From contig JACKBL010000002.1 of assembly GCA_020634515.1 (NCBI GenBank), positions 124,001 through 188,000 on the forward strand: a stretch of 64,000 nucleotides of DNA. Direction: 5' to 3'. Under the pieces are notes generated by a model, which was given only the letters and a program-made list of their open reading frames with translations, ran no database searches and was not told the origin of the DNA. Positions 10,366 to 20,361 of the stretch are shown here, one piece after another; the stretch's first letter is position 1; each line of letters starts with the position of its first letter. The stretch comes from Ardenticatenales bacterium. Lineage in GTDB: Bacteria > Chloroflexota > Anaerolineae > Promineifilales > Promineifilaceae. Both the position numbers and the translations under genes were made by a program.

Positions 10366-10569
10366 ATGGCGATATCCCTGTTGAACGAGAAATACCAAGA
10401 AGCTATATACGGCACTTTACATTGCTACGACCGTGTCGTGCTTAGTGGCGCGCTTCAGCCCATCTGTTATGCCAAAGGGATGACCAAATACTTGTACACG
10501 CATGAGATTCGCATCTTCGATTATGCCAAGTTTGCTGAACCCTTGCGCGACCTGGTGCGTGTTCACTAA
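10366..10569 (+). pseudogene. N-terminal fragment of an unrecognised protein, probably mobile-element derived
   Basis: 67 codons from ATG 10366 (MAISLLNEKYQEAIYGTLHC, then CYDRVVLSG and IFDYAKFAEPLRD), then a stop at the point where an IS3-type end begins (about 10570). It looks like the beginning of a longer protein cut by that insertion. I recognise no domain. Upstream, 10219-10365 holds only short fragments resembling IS ends: GGAATGTGTCAATAG as in the IS3 element at 28821, and TTTGGTTTTCCCTAA as in the elements at 16643 and 33899. Confidence 0.5.
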
Positions 10570-10570
10570 A

Positions 10571-10641
10571 GTGAACCCCATTGTCAAGACCACGAATTGA
10601 CGAAAGCAAGATGGAACATTGGATCACAAAACCGATACGCT
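10571..10641. mobile_element. Short IS3-type terminal remnant
   Basis: About 70 bases similar to 8151-8215 (TGAACCCCATTGTCAAGACC, then TTGACGAAAGCAAGATGGA and ATTGGATCACA), joined directly to the start of RHS pre-core homology at about 10642. The same element type marks the upstream boundary of two displaced RHS cassettes. Confidence 0.65.
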
Positions 10642-11973
10642 ATCCTCATTGTCGCCGCCAAGCAGCTCGACACCAGCTGGCTGCTGCTGCTCCCCGACAG
10701 CTACACCTGGCGCGCCTGCTCTTGCTAGGACGAAGACTGCGTCCAGGCCGGCTCCTGGCCCGACGCCTGGTCGTTTACCTACCAGGAAGCTCCCACCCCC
10801 ATGCCGCAAAGCCCGCAAGCGCCCGACGGCAACGGCGGCGGCATCCAGAGCGGCTACACCATCGTCCAACGCAGCGTCTACTTCCTCGCCGGGCAAGCCG
10901 TCGCCGTGCGGCAGGTCGTCCCTGGCGAGACCAACAACCTGCTGCACCTGCACAGCGACCACCTCGGCAGCAACAGCGTCATGAGCTACAGTAGTAATGG
11001 TGGCATGGTCGGCGGCAGCCGCACCCGCTACCTCCCCTTCGGCGCCTACCGCACCGCCCCTACACAACCCTACACCGACCTCGGCTTCACCGGCCAGAAG
11101 CACAACGATGACCTCGGCCTCATCTACTACAATGCGCGGTACTACATCCCTGGCATCGCCCGCTTCGCCTCCGCCGATACTCTCGTCCCCGACCCTGCCA
11201 ATCCCAACTCCTTCAACCGTTATGCCTATGTTGGTAACAGCCCCATCATGGGGACGGATCCAGATGGACATTGTTGGCCCCTTTGCACGGCTATTGCCGG
11301 AGCCGTCATTGGCGGTTTGATAGGCGGAGCCGTGCAGGTTGTCAATAACGTCCGACATGACATGCCGCTGACAACTGATGTGGGCAAAGCTGTCACCGTT
11401 GGCGCTGTTGCCGGGGCTGTCGGAGGGACGACATTTGGCGCTGGCGCGGCCGTGCTGGGCACAGGATTTGCCGCCACCGTTGTTTCTGGAGCTGTCAGTG
11501 GTGCCGTAGCCGGGCAGGCTTCTATTGCTACTGGCAACATCCTGGACAACCAGCCCCTGACGCAAGACCTGGGCGACCCACACGACCTGGCGCGTGATGC
11601 CGCAATTGGTGGTGTCTTAGCCAGTGTCGGTTACGGTATCAGCAAGGGTCTCCAAGCTCTCTTACCTCAAAAGGTGGAAGCTCCTGCAGGTATGTTGGAG
11701 CCAGACCAAATCCACTACACGGATAAGGTAATAAGCCAAATGGGACATGGAAACTATACGCAGCAAACCGATTTTCATGGCTTTCCGAGAGAGGTTGATT
11801 TCTGGTTGCCTGATCAAGGAGTAATAAGTCCTATAGTAGGGGGTGATGGGATAACTCGTACTTAAGTCACGATAAGCGGTGGGTATAAGGGTAGAGCAGG
11901 TGTTTTTGAATATATTTTTGAGCCGGATGGTATAATAGTGAACCATCGCTACTTCAGGCCTGATCTTCAATAA
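10642..11973 (+). pseudogene. Displaced RHS core with toxin tip 4, two nonsense mutations
   Basis: One continuous frame from about 10642 to 11973 except for two stops. TAG at 10726-10728 stands where copy 2 has CAG. TAA at 11863-11865 follows GGDGITRT, and the same frame then continues VTISGGYKGRAGVFEYIFEP and NHRYFRPDLQ to a TAA at 11971. An internal ATG at 10801 could still make a 354-residue product. The core ends at DPDGH; the tip has a Gly/Ala-rich hydrophobic pre-toxin stretch (about 11270-11560) and then the putative toxin (HGFPREVDFWLPD). The second stop removes about 35 C-terminal residues that look conserved, so the toxin is probably inactive. An Imm40-like gene follows. Confidence 0.75.
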
Positions 11974-11982
11974 GGGTGAAAT

Positions 11983-12336
11983 ATGACAAACGACATCCTT
12001 GAGCAATTACCAGAAGAATTACGTAAGCAAAGCATTGACTTGAGTATAACTATGGGAGTCAATAGTCTCGCCTGGTATTCGTCACTGATCCCACAAATTG
12101 TTCGATGGTGCTGGGAAAATGATGTTGCTATTCTTGGCGGTGATGTACTTGAACTCGATAAAGATGGTCAACTATCATACACGTATGATAATTGGTATAT
12201 TAATTTCGATTCAAAGCTCATATGGCGGGATTTTGTTGCTAAATCATTAGAGTATGCTGTCCAGAATGTCCAGTCTTATGAAAAGCTCCTTTTGCCTAAA
12301 GCTCTTGTATTTGACTTAGTCTTTCATACTCAGTAG
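11983..12336 (+). CDS. Imm40-like immunity protein
   Basis: 117-residue soluble protein starting at ATG 11983, nine bases after the original toxin 4 stop, with AAGGGTGAA upstream. The segments AILGGDVLELDKDGQL, YTYDNWYINF and the C-terminal SLEYAVQNVQSYE match the pattern I associate with the Imm40 immunity family of polymorphic toxin systems: a GGDV motif, a DNWY motif, then an amphipathic helix. It would bind and neutralise the toxin tip encoded just before it. The gene is intact although its toxin carries stops, which is the safe order of decay. Confidence 0.7.
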   Translation: MTNDILEQLPEELRKQSIDLSITMGVNSLAWYSSLIPQIVRWCWENDVAILGGDVLELDKDGQLSYTYDNWYINFDSKLIWRDFVAKSLEYAVQNVQSYEKLLLPKALVFDLVFHTQ

Positions 12337-12347
12337 CCACAGATCGC

Positions 12348-12381
12348 AACTACTAAGCCTCTCTAGGAGAGGCTTGTAGTT
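12348..12381 (+). terminator. Strong hairpin, probable terminator
   Basis: A 15-pair stem with one bulged T: AACTAC at 12348-12353 pairs with GTAGTT at 12376-12381, and AAGCCTCTC pairs with GAGAGGCTT around a TAG loop. There is no long T run, so it may be a weak terminator or a processing hairpin. It ends the RHS/immunity locus; 12382-12509 has nothing else I can identify. Confidence 0.6.
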
Positions 12382-12509
12382 ACCTTGCATCAATATAAAC
12401 ACTCTACTTTTCGCTAAGTTTGTTGACATAAATAACCAATTAAGGGAAGCCGGTATCGTTTAGATGCCGGCATCCATCACCAAGAACCCTAAAGATGCGA
12501 CAAAACAGA

Positions 12510-13714
12510 CTTGTTTTCAGGTCGAAACACTCGCGGCAACCTGTTTTGCCCGCCGGTGAGCTGAAATCCCCTTGGGTAAATGGTCGGTCATCGAGGCTTT
12601 TTGGCGAAGTTCCGGTGGCGAGGGGTAACTTTGCGTAAATGAGAGACCCACCAATGCGTGACGGAAGCGACCCGAGGTGGGTTGAGGCTGGCGGTCCCCA
12701 AAACCGGTCGGCATGGTGGGGTGGAGCACGGCTAACCTCGTCAGGATAGAACCCACCAGAATCATCAATTCGGGCAAGCGGTGGCGGGTCTCTGCCACAA
12801 AAACAAACTGGCGATCGCCCCGACTATCTGCTTGCCCGCCAGCGGTAAAGGCTCAATGGGCCAGCGGCCCGTATAAGAGCGTGAGTCGTTGGGCTGTCAG
12901 TTTCACATGAGTCGCCACAAGCAAGGGCTTATCGTATCGGGGGTCGTGGATGACATAGACATCAAAGAGGTCAGCTTGAGGGTCAGGCGCGACATCAGGG
13001 CGAACCAGGTCATACCATACCTGAACCGTAATGGTCTCGCCCGTTTCTGTTTTCCAGCTAAAGGTGGCGTCGGGGTCAGAAGCAGCGATTTTCTTTCCCT
13101 TGTGCTGGCGGGCCAGGGGACGAACAAGGTCGCCTTTTGTAGGTGGTTTGCCTCTCTTGCCTGTTGTATCCCGCAGATAGTTGCGTCGGGCGGTGAAATT
13201 CTTGGCCAATCGCAGGAGAAAGCGGGACACTTGGGCTTCTTGACAACCCTTGATTTTGAAGCCTGCATCGACCAGCATGATGTCTGACGCCTTCAGGGTG
13301 CGATTCACTTGCTTGAGTAACTCCTTTTTGAGCGCGACCTCGCTGGGGTCTTTCGGGTCAACCCGTAGAATAGAACAAGGCAATGCGTTTGTTCGCCACC
13401 GCGCCAATTCGGGTGACCAGGCCGAGAATGGCCGCGGGTAAGGCTTTCTCGGCGCCGCTGTGATAGTACTTGGATTGCAACCCTTGCAGTTTGGGCCGCC
13501 AGAAGGGTGTAGTATCAACGGCCACTGCTCCATATCCCGCATAAGAACGTGGCTGCCAGCGTTGCTGCTCTTCCATGTAATGGGTCCAGGCAACCATGAG
13601 TTCGCTAATTTGCCACATGCCGCTATGAAAGGCTTTCCAGGATCGACGAACGGCCTGCTCTCCAATGCCTGTTGATTGCAGCGCAGGGAAAATGGCGCCT
13701 CTATGGGGCACCAT
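12510..13714 (-). pseudogene. Frameshifted DDE transposase, element copy A
   Basis: Reading leftwards from the ATG at 13714: RRSWKAFHSGMWQISEL and AVDTTPFWRPKLQGLQSKYY; a frameshift near 13380 to LPCSILRVDPKDPSEV, DIMLVDAGFKIKGCQEAQVS and LLRLAKNFTARRNYLRDTTG; then another shift near 12800 to ILVGSILTRLAVLHPTMP. The product is related to those at 15678-16574 and 32669-33851: VDAGF/FDAGF, the NFTARRNYLRDT/NCTFGKTAG region and the VRPLARQH/VRPLARKH motif line up. It is probably an IS4-like DDE enzyme; I cannot fix the family. Multiple frame changes make it inactive. Confidence 0.75.
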
Positions 13715-13719
13715 TGACG

Positions 13720-13935
13720 AGCATCCAGAGAAAATGAAGCATGGATAAATTCAATACCCTCGCCAAATTACGGGGGTGTCGGGGGCGGGAGAGGCGTATG
13801 AATCCTCCCCAGCCGTGAAACTTTGTCAATGATGCGCACCATTAATATTGGCTCCGGCTTTTTCGGAAGCCATTTTAATGTTTCCGTCACATATTTGTGA
13901 CCACGATAGTACGCTTTCAAATCCAGCACATTAAC
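13720..13935 (-). other. Gene remnant cut by IS1-like insertion
   Basis: On the minus strand an open stretch reads NVLDLKAYYRGHKYVTETLK then KPEPILMVRIIDKVSRLGRI. It looks like real protein sequence, but it has no start and is cut by the IS1-like end at 13936. I cannot name the protein. Confidence 0.35.
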
Positions 13936-15193
13936 GGTGAGACCACAGTTAATCGTGGTCGGTTAACACCATCGATTTATCAGTTCTAGCAACGCTTTAG
14001 AAGGCCGCCCACGTTGCTTGGGTGGTGTCCAACGCGGTGGTGGCACACGATACATTAACAATTCATCGACTGTCCAGATGTGGTCTGTCAATCCCGCTGC
14101 GATAGCTGGCGTGCGCGGCACCCAACGATACCCCTTTCGCCCACAGACAGACGACAACGCAAAGAGCGATGGGGGTCGCAAAGGTTGTACAAACACCCTG
14201 TGACATACATACCCACCGTTAAGGTCGCCGTTTGTTGCGCCAGATGCCGCGTGCGCCGGCCCAACCAGCTTAGGCGAGAGCGGAAGGTGGCATTGAGCCG
14301 CTCAATGAAAGCGGTATTGATAACACCCACTCCATTTTGCGTCGTGGCAATCAGCTTCTCTACCTGTTGCGGGTCACCCTGAGCCACTCGTCGTTCAACC
14401 TCCAGTCCAGATGGCAGACGCCGTTTGATGACTTGCACGATAGCCACTTCGGACCAGGCGTGCCATTGACAACGACCTGGCTGCCCCAGCGGGGCAACTT
14501 GCTGCGGAAACTGCGGCCAAAGGCTTTGACGTAGCCGGGCAAGCCATCCACCGCCAACAACAACGGACGACACAAGGCCATTTGGCGCACCTTGTCCGTC
14601 AGGCTTTGCAGCAAGCGCTTATCCCGTCGCGGGCTGATGACGCCACCTAACCAGAGTCGGGTGGATACCATCATCGCCAACGCCATCCACACCGAACCGC
14701 CTTGTACCTTGACTTTGATTTCATCCGCTTGCACTTGTTGCAAGTCCAGTGGCTGGCTGGCAATGACCGCTTCATGGACATGTGCGCAATGCACACCCGC
14801 TCGTTGCCACCAATTCTTGACCGTGCGCTCATCAAACCCAAAGGCTTTGACGATGGCCTGGACAGGACAGCCATACGCCAGCAAGACGATGACCCACATC
14901 ACTATTTGCGGGTCGGTGCGCAAGCGATAGAACAATGTCCCTTTGCTGACGGCAAATGTTGTGTTGCAGACATGACAATGACATCGCTTTTCTTTTTGGC
15001 TATGGACGGTGATATTGCCTTCACCCCGTTGTCCTCTAGCCGGACAGTCGATATTAGGGCAAAATAGTTGTTCTGGATTCATCATGTCTCCTACTGATTT
15101 CGGTTCTGCAAAACTTACCAGTATGCATGATGAATCCTTTTTTGCCAAATTGGCCGTTTTTGACGGTCAACCACGATTTACTGTGGTGCTACC
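13936..15193 (-). mobile_element. IS1-like insertion sequence, copy 1
   Basis: Bounded by GGTGAGACCACAGTTAATCG (13936) and the inverted counterpart ending ACTGTGGTGCTACC (15193). The same ends, in the same orientation, bound copy 2 at 28035-30943. The flanking 8-mers (ACATTAAC and AAAAGATT) do not match, so this copy has lost its target duplication, probably by rearrangement. Confidence 0.85.
14088..15085 (-). pseudogene. IS1-like transposase with a frameshift
   Basis: The N-terminal zinc-finger-like part has CPNIDCPARGQRG and CHCHVCNTTFAVSKGT, followed by a helix-turn-helix-like stretch (VQAIVKAFGFDERTVKNWW). The DDE core has QQVQADEIK, LLAVDGLPGYVKAFGR and INTAFIERLNATFRSRL. One C is missing in the run at about 14484 compared with copy 2 (28586), and this splits the gene into two frames. 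The start is probably the ATG at 15085 or 15082 (MNPEQLFCPN). Copy 2 is intact at this point but is interrupted elsewhere, so neither copy is autonomous. Confidence 0.85.
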
Positions 15194-15268
15194 AAAAGAT
15201 TGCCTGGATTTTCTTTTTAATTGTTGGAAATGTTTTGGCTATGATAATTTTTTGGTTCATATATATTA

Positions 15269-15358
15269 AGGATTGGCGATTTAACAACCTGGACACGTAA
15301 ACCTTACAGGTCTCTAAAGACCTGGCAGGTTTGTTCAACTTATTTCGTCGCCAATCCT
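15269..15358. repeat. 90-bp element with terminal inverted repeats
   Basis: AGGATTGGCGA (15269-15279) is mirrored by TCGCCAATCCT (15348-15358). The interior has a second hairpin (ACAGGTCT...AGACCTGGCAGGT). It is non-coding and AT-rich, probably a small miniature element or hairpin repeat. The rest of 15194-15268 is AT-rich sequence in which I see no gene. Confidence 0.55.
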
Positions 15359-15359
15359 A

Positions 15360-15490
15360 AGGGTCTGTCCAGAAATAACTCAGTTAATTTTTGATTGAAA
15401 ACTAGAAGTCGGATGGATGATGTAGTTCCACTCACCATGCCAAGAATCAGGTTCCAAGCAAACAGATTCAAGTTGTGCCTCAGAGACGCT
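15360..15490 (-). mobile_element. IS end remnant with transposase C-terminal fragment
   Basis: The terminus reads GGGTCTGTCCAGAAATAACT at 15360. On the minus strand one frame reads LRHNLNLFAWNLILGMVSG, which resembles the C-terminal helix of IS4/IS5-type transposases. It is fused at 15491 to element copy B. This is only a fragment. Confidence 0.45.
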
Positions 15491-16643
15491 GTGGCAGACC
15501 AACTTTTTTTAATGCTTCATCAGGCGACCATACGTCGGTTTGGCAGCTCTGTCCCAGAAGCCAGTCCGGATTGGCGGTAGGGTCGCCGCCAGATATTTCA
15601 ATAGCGACCCGAAAATCATGGTCAGTGCCGGCAAGCGCGTGAGCGCGGTCGGGTGGTGGACATAATGCCGACCGCCGCTAGTAGACGGGGGACCAGACCT
15701 CAACCTTTATTTCAACGCTATCCTCAGCAACAAGCGTGTGCGTTTGCGTTGGTTGAGACGCAGGCAGAAGATTGTCCCCATGCTTTCGCGCCAATGGGCG
15801 CACCACTTCAGCCTGGTCGCGGCTGGGCGTTGGCCCCTTGTTGGAGGTTCGCGGCGGTATCTTGCCTGCTGTTTTGCCGAAGGTGCAGTTCTTGGCTAAC
15901 CGTACCACACAGTTATTCACCCCATGCCTAACCGCATCTACCAATGAAAATCCAGCATCAAAGAGGGCCAGGTCCGTCTCCGTCAGCTTTTTGCCGACCT
16001 GCTTGTACACCTTTTCCATCTCCGCGGATGGCGCGTTTTGACTCGTATCACCGCAGACCAGTAGTTCCAGGATGGCGACCCGTTGTTCTCCAACACGCCC
16101 TGTTGTCCCCATCATGCCAAATGGCACACCGGGCACCGCTTTGTGGGCATCTGAATCATACGTTTTGCTCTTCAGCCCTTTCACTCGTGCCCTTTTGTAT
16201 GCCGTCATATCGACGGGTTTCAGCTGGTACCCTTGAATCACCGTTGCCTGCCATTGACCAGCCGCGTCTACTTGCTTTTTCAACTCGTCGAGCAACTCCG
16301 CCAGATTGAACTGACCGTACGTGATCGCTTTGGCTGCCCGACGACTCCTTGCGGCTCGTTCTGCCTCGTCATCAATGAATGCGCTCAAATACGGGTCGAC
16401 CGCGGGCATGATGCCACCGCCTGATTCGACAAAGTATCCGCTGTACATCGCGCTGATGACATCACAGATTCCTAAATCGGTTCCTTTCGGCAGCGTGGCA
16501 ACCATTTGCTCAATTGCTTGTTGCACCTGATAATGGATAGCTGTGGGCGTGTTGGTGTTGGTGTTTGTTTTCACATACTAATCATCCATCAACACGCCCC
16601 TTTTTGCACCCCCTGTTTTCTCTCAGTTAGGGAAAACCAAAGT
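15491..16643 (-). mobile_element. IS4-like element copy B, truncated
   Basis: Nearly identical to 32753-33899 in the same orientation. The shared sequence runs from GTGGCAGACCAACTTTTTTT to GTTAGGGAAAACCAAAGT. The far-left part present in copy C (32617-32752) is missing. Its right end lies only 47 bases before the methyltransferase start, so it may have displaced the original upstream region of the defence operon. Confidence 0.75.
15678..16574 (-). pseudogene. IS4-like transposase, truncated copy B
   Basis: 298 codons: KGTDLGICDVISAMYSGYFV, VIQGYQLKPVDMTAYKRARV, GTTGRVGEQRVAILELLVCG, LTETDLALFDAGFSLVDAV, VRPLARKHGDNLLPASQP, ending in IKVEVWSPVY. The DDE-like core, including the FDAGF motif, is present, but the C-terminal part seen in the related copy A (DLFDVYVIHDPRYDKPLL) is absent: the frame stops at 15678 and what follows is in another frame. 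Probably inactive. Confidence 0.75.
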
Positions 16644-16690
16644 TACATACGGTTTGCATTATCGAAAACATTTACACAACAGGGAATTGC

Positions 16691-18109
16691 ATGGATAACG
16701 CAAATGGAACTTCCGCAAGAGTTCTTGCTCAGACAAACGGGGTCATTGAGGAACCACCATCCTTTGGAGACATCTTTGCTGGTGCAGGCGGGTTGTCTCT
16801 TGGTCTCCTTCAGGCAGGATGGCAGGGCATATTTGCCATAGAAAAATCGCCAATGGCATTCGAGACCTTAAAATTCAACCTCATTGATCCGCGGGAAGAA
16901 CCCAAGTTTGACTGGGTTGATTGGTTATCAGTTCAAGCAATCGACATAGAAGCGTTCTATCAAAAATGCCAAGACAACTTGGAGCAGATCAAGGGGCTTC
17001 CCCTTCTCGCAGGGGGGCCCCCCTGCCAGGGATACTCGCGCGCAGGCAAGAGAGACCCTAACGACGAACGCAATAAGCTTGTCGACAAATATCTCGAATT
17101 AGTTGAGCTAATAGAACCTCAAATGCTGCTACTCGAAAATGTCAGCGGCTTCGCCACAGACTTCAAATCAGCAAAAACCAAGGAAGGGGAGGAGTCACCC
17201 GAAGATCAAACAAGAGTTTACAATGCGGATCAAGAACTGCGTGAAGCACTTGATAGCATTGGTTACCAATCATTTGTTCGGCATTCTTTAAAGGCAAAAG
17301 ATTTCGGTGTACCCCAATTACGCCCCCGATACATCCTGGTGGCAATCCAGAAACGCCTATTAAAGCACACTCCTAAGCTAGATCCATTTCAAATACTGGA
17401 CGACATACGAAAGGGTTTCTTGCTAACAAAAAAGCTCCCCACAAACCAAGAGGTAACTCTAGAAAATGCAATTTCAGATTTGCTAAAAGAACACGGGACC
17501 ACAACGTGTATTGAACCGGGTATGGGTAGGTTCGATCAAGGTGTTTACGGGCCTGCCGTGGGTAACTATCAGAAGTTGATGCGCACGTCGCGAAATGGGA
17601 ATTTGATTCAAGCAGGAACGGTGGCTGACAGTCACCGCTTTCCAAATCATCGACCGCATACTATCGAGCGATTCCAGCTTATTATCGATACTTTTCGCCC
17701 TGGTATCCAATTGAGAGGGGAAGAAATAGAATCTCTGGGCTTAAACAAACATAGAATCGCACCTTTAGCTGCTGACGAAGCATGCCATACACTTACCAGT
17801 TTACCAGATGACTTAGTTCATTATTATGAGCCGAGAATCCCCACCGTAAGAGAGTATGCACGGATCCAATCATTTCCAGATTGGTATCAATTCAAGTCAA
17901 AGTACACCACAGGTGGACAACGCAGACGCGTTGAGGTCCCTCGGTATACTCAAGTCGCAAATGCCGTTCCACCCTTATTAGCTGAAGCACTAGGTATATC
18001 TTTACTTAAGGCATACACAAAACTAAAAATTGCATCGCTCCTCAAAAACCAATCAACTACGTTATTAACTCCCACGCCGAGGAGACAATCCAATGAAATA
18101 TTATCGTAA
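16691..18109 (+). CDS. DNA (cytosine-5-)-methyltransferase
   Basis: Transfers a methyl group from S-adenosylmethionine to C5 of cytosine in a target sequence. The m5C motifs appear in order: motif I FGDIFAGAGGLSLGLLQAGW (residues 25-44), motif IV GGPPCQGYSRAGKRD with catalytic Cys112, motif VI ENVSGF (149-154), motif VIII QLRPRYILVA (about 207-216), a target-recognition region, and motif X YTQVANAVPPLLAEALG near the C-terminus. At 472 residues it is full length for the family. ATG 16691 follows an AGGGAATT sequence. The gene overlaps the next by 17 bases, so the two are translationally coupled. Composition is AT-rich compared with the host region. Within this operon it most likely marks self DNA for the three downstream genes. 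Confidence 0.95.
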   Translation: MDNANGTSARVLAQTNGVIEEPPSFGDIFAGAGGLSLGLLQAGWQGIFAIEKSPMAFETLKFNLIDPREEPKFDWVDWLSVQAIDIEAFYQKCQDNLEQIKGLPLLAGGPPCQGYSRAGKRDPNDERNKLVDKYLELVELIEPQMLLLENVSGFATDFKSAKTKEGEESPEDQTRVYNADQELREALDSIGYQSFVRHSLKAKDFGVPQLRPRYILVAIQKRLLKHTPKLDPFQILDDIRKGFLLTKKLPTNQEVTLENAISDLLKEHGTTTCIEPGMGRFDQGVYGPAVGNYQKLMRTSRNGNLIQAGTVADSHRFPNHRPHTIERFQLIIDTFRPGIQLRGEEIESLGLNKHRIAPLAADEACHTLTSLPDDLVHYYEPRIPTVREYARIQSFPDWYQFKSKYTTGGQRRRVEVPRYTQVANAVPPLLAEALGISLLKAYTKLKIASLLKNQSTTLLTPTPRRQSNEILS

Positions 18110-20360
18110 CGCACGTGTTGAGTGGCTACTATCTCGCTCTTATGGACAAGGTGGTACAGTCGCGCTACCAAGCTCATCGGGGGGGACAAATAAAAACCTG
18201 CTTGGTGATTTCCCCGCAGGAGTCCAGGATATTTTAAATAAATTAATAGATCAATATGCCTCGTGGATGAATCCTGCTCCACATGAGACTCCGGTAGAAT
18301 GGTGTTTTCTGATAGGGGGTCCTGGCAACGGCAAATCAGAAGCGCTTAGAGTATTAGCCGATACATTAAATGTGCCTCTTCCGCATAAAGGGAAAGGGGA
18401 ACCGGCACCAAGGACAGTGCCTAGCACCTGGCCTTCGGCAGCATCTCCCGTAGTCGAAGGTCTAGAAATAGCTTTCTTAAATGACGCTTCTATCCCTAGG
18501 CAAGAATCTATTGACAGCAATCACCCAGGATCACTCTTCTTAGACCTTGTGGATGGAATGAACCGGCTCCTCAACAAGAATACACCTGTTATATTATTTG
18601 GAAACGTAAATCGAGGTATCCTTATTGAAGAAGCGGCAAGGCTAAATGCGAAGCACCCTCTTCTTTCTAGTGAAGCAGGCTTAATCGCCGAACAAATAAT
18701 AAAATGGATACTAGCTCCTCCCACTAATGTTTCTCCAACAAATACTATAAACAAACTAAAAACTATTGTGCCCTTCGATCCTAGAAAACCCTATTATGCA
18801 CAATTTATTGTTCCTCTTGCAGGCCATGGCGCTAAACATGATGTGCGGGTACACGTTGTTTTCTTAGACGCCCTGTCTCTGTTAGAGCCGACGCCAGATA
18901 CAGGGAAAGGCTCAATTGTTTTTTCCAATACAGGTATCCCAACTATCGAAAATTATCGTCCGTTCGGCTGTTTCAGTGATAAAGGAGCGGCCAGAGAAAA
19001 AACGGTGGCAGGCGACTTATTATTAAAAATAGTAAATGCAACCGAATGGGAAAATGGATACTGCAGGGATCCGCGAGACAAAACCTTATGTCACGCATTT
19101 AATGTGTGCCCGTTTGCTCAAAACACAAAATGGTTAAGAAGTCTTCCCTTGGCCAGAAATTTCCTGGATACTCTCCGATCAGCAGAAATCACCGCATCTC
19201 GCAGGTTAACTTATCGTGATCTCTTGGGGCATTTCTCGCTAGCTATTCTTGGACAGCTAGAGGAGCGTTGGTTAACAGGACAGCATCCCTGTCAGTGGGT
19301 CGAAGAAAAAGCGAGAATGACTCAGGACACTCAGGGCGAAAACCAAAAAAGTGCGGTTACTGAATTAATAAGCCATCGCATCTATAACAATCTGTTTCCT
19401 TCTCCTGATACCACAGCTTGGAATCGCCTCAAGGTACCCACAACATCAAAAGACACTGTTTATAATGTAGCAATTCAGCGAATCACCTCAGAAAATGACT
19501 CTTCACGCTCCCGTTCATTTATTATTGCTTTCAACGATCTCGACCCGGCGCGTGACGTGGAAGATTGGGGAGGTGTTCGGGAACAAGTCCTCGATGCTAT
19601 TGAATCAATGGAAATACTTGATCCGAGTCAAGAACTCCTAGAAATAGGGTGCCTTCCAGTTGAAGCTTACTCGGAGATAGAGAAATTAGTAGACCAAATA
19701 CTTCCAGGCGAAATAGCTCAAGAACTAAGCGTGACCTCAAGGCGCGGTGAACAACGAGCTAAACTGCTTCGCAAATGGCGGAATACGCTTCTTTTACGAC
19801 AAGTAGGCTTAGCTATCGGTCAGCTAGCATTTAAACATGCTTTGAATCTATGGCTCGCAGAACAAGAAAATGCCCTACGTGGCGGTGCACCATTGGAACT
19901 GGGAAAAGGTGTTGAAGCCTTAATTCTTCCTAGCACACGAAAAGGCGAGTTCTTACTAGCGCCGCTTCGTCCAAGAACTTACAGTTTGGAAAATGGAACA
20001 CTGCCTCCGAATACCGTAATTGTGTCTGTGCCATTGCGAGAGCTTTGGGTAGATATAATACCTAAAGGAGATATGCTAACTGCAGAAATTCAACGCCGTC
20101 AAGGAACTCGCCCAATCGCCTCGCTCGTGATTGATTTAGCTATTGCGAGAGAGGCAGCTTTGCATGCAGATGAACAAACCCTTTCTTTCACTGAAATCGG
20201 GGCCTCAGCTTTTGCTCGCATAGAACGAGCGCGTGCATCCTTAGTCGGGCGAGAAAGATTAAATAAAGCAACAACCTACTTCACCGATCGCCTGGGTGAT
20301 CGCTACAGGGTTGCCAATAATGCAGTGGGGCCGGTCCCTTTAAAAGTCATTCGAGAATAA
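18093..20360 (+). CDS. P-loop ATPase, DptF-like defence protein
   Basis: 755 residues. The Walker A motif is CFLIGGPGNGKSEALRVLAD (GNGKS, K81). A probable Walker B strand LEIAFLND ends at D131, and a sensor-1-like strand VILFGNVNRGIL lies at about 166-176. A possible metal site C324-x8-C333-x5-C339 (with FNVCPFAQN) follows, then a long helical region. The 'GxGKSE' P-loop with the following N-rich strand resembles DptF of the phosphorothioation-dependent restriction module as I remember it; this is family-level recognition by eye, not a search result. It overlaps the methyltransferase by 17 bases and is followed one base later by the next gene. It probably couples ATP hydrolysis to target checking with its two partners. 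Confidence 0.7.
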   Translation: MKYYRNARVEWLLSRSYGQGGTVALPSSSGGTNKNLLGDFPAGVQDILNKLIDQYASWMNPAPHETPVEWCFLIGGPGNGKSEALRVLADTLNVPLPHKGKGEPAPRTVPSTWPSAASPVVEGLEIAFLNDASIPRQESIDSNHPGSLFLDLVDGMNRLLNKNTPVILFGNVNRGILIEEAARLNAKHPLLSSEAGLIAEQIIKWILAPPTNVSPTNTINKLKTIVPFDPRKPYYAQFIVPLAGHGAKHDVRVHVVFLDALSLLEPTPDTGKGSIVFSNTGIPTIENYRPFGCFSDKGAAREKTVAGDLLLKIVNATEWENGYCRDPRDKTLCHAFNVCPFAQNTKWLRSLPLARNFLDTLRSAEITASRRLTYRDLLGHFSLAILGQLEERWLTGQHPCQWVEEKARMTQDTQGENQKSAVTELISHRIYNNLFPSPDTTAWNRLKVPTTSKDTVYNVAIQRITSENDSSRSRSFIIAFNDLDPARDVEDWGGVREQVLDAIESMEILDPSQELLEIGCLPVEAYSEIEKLVDQILPGEIAQELSVTSRRGEQRAKLLRKWRNTLLLRQVGLAIGQLAFKHALNLWLAEQENALRGGAPLELGKGVEALILPSTRKGEFLLAPLRPRTYSLENGTLPPNTVIVSVPLRELWVDIIPKGDMLTAEIQRRQGTRPIASLVIDLAIAREAALHADEQTLSFTEIGASAFARIERARASLVGRERLNKATTYFTDRLGDRYRVANNAVGPVPLKVIRE

Positions 20361-20361
20361 C

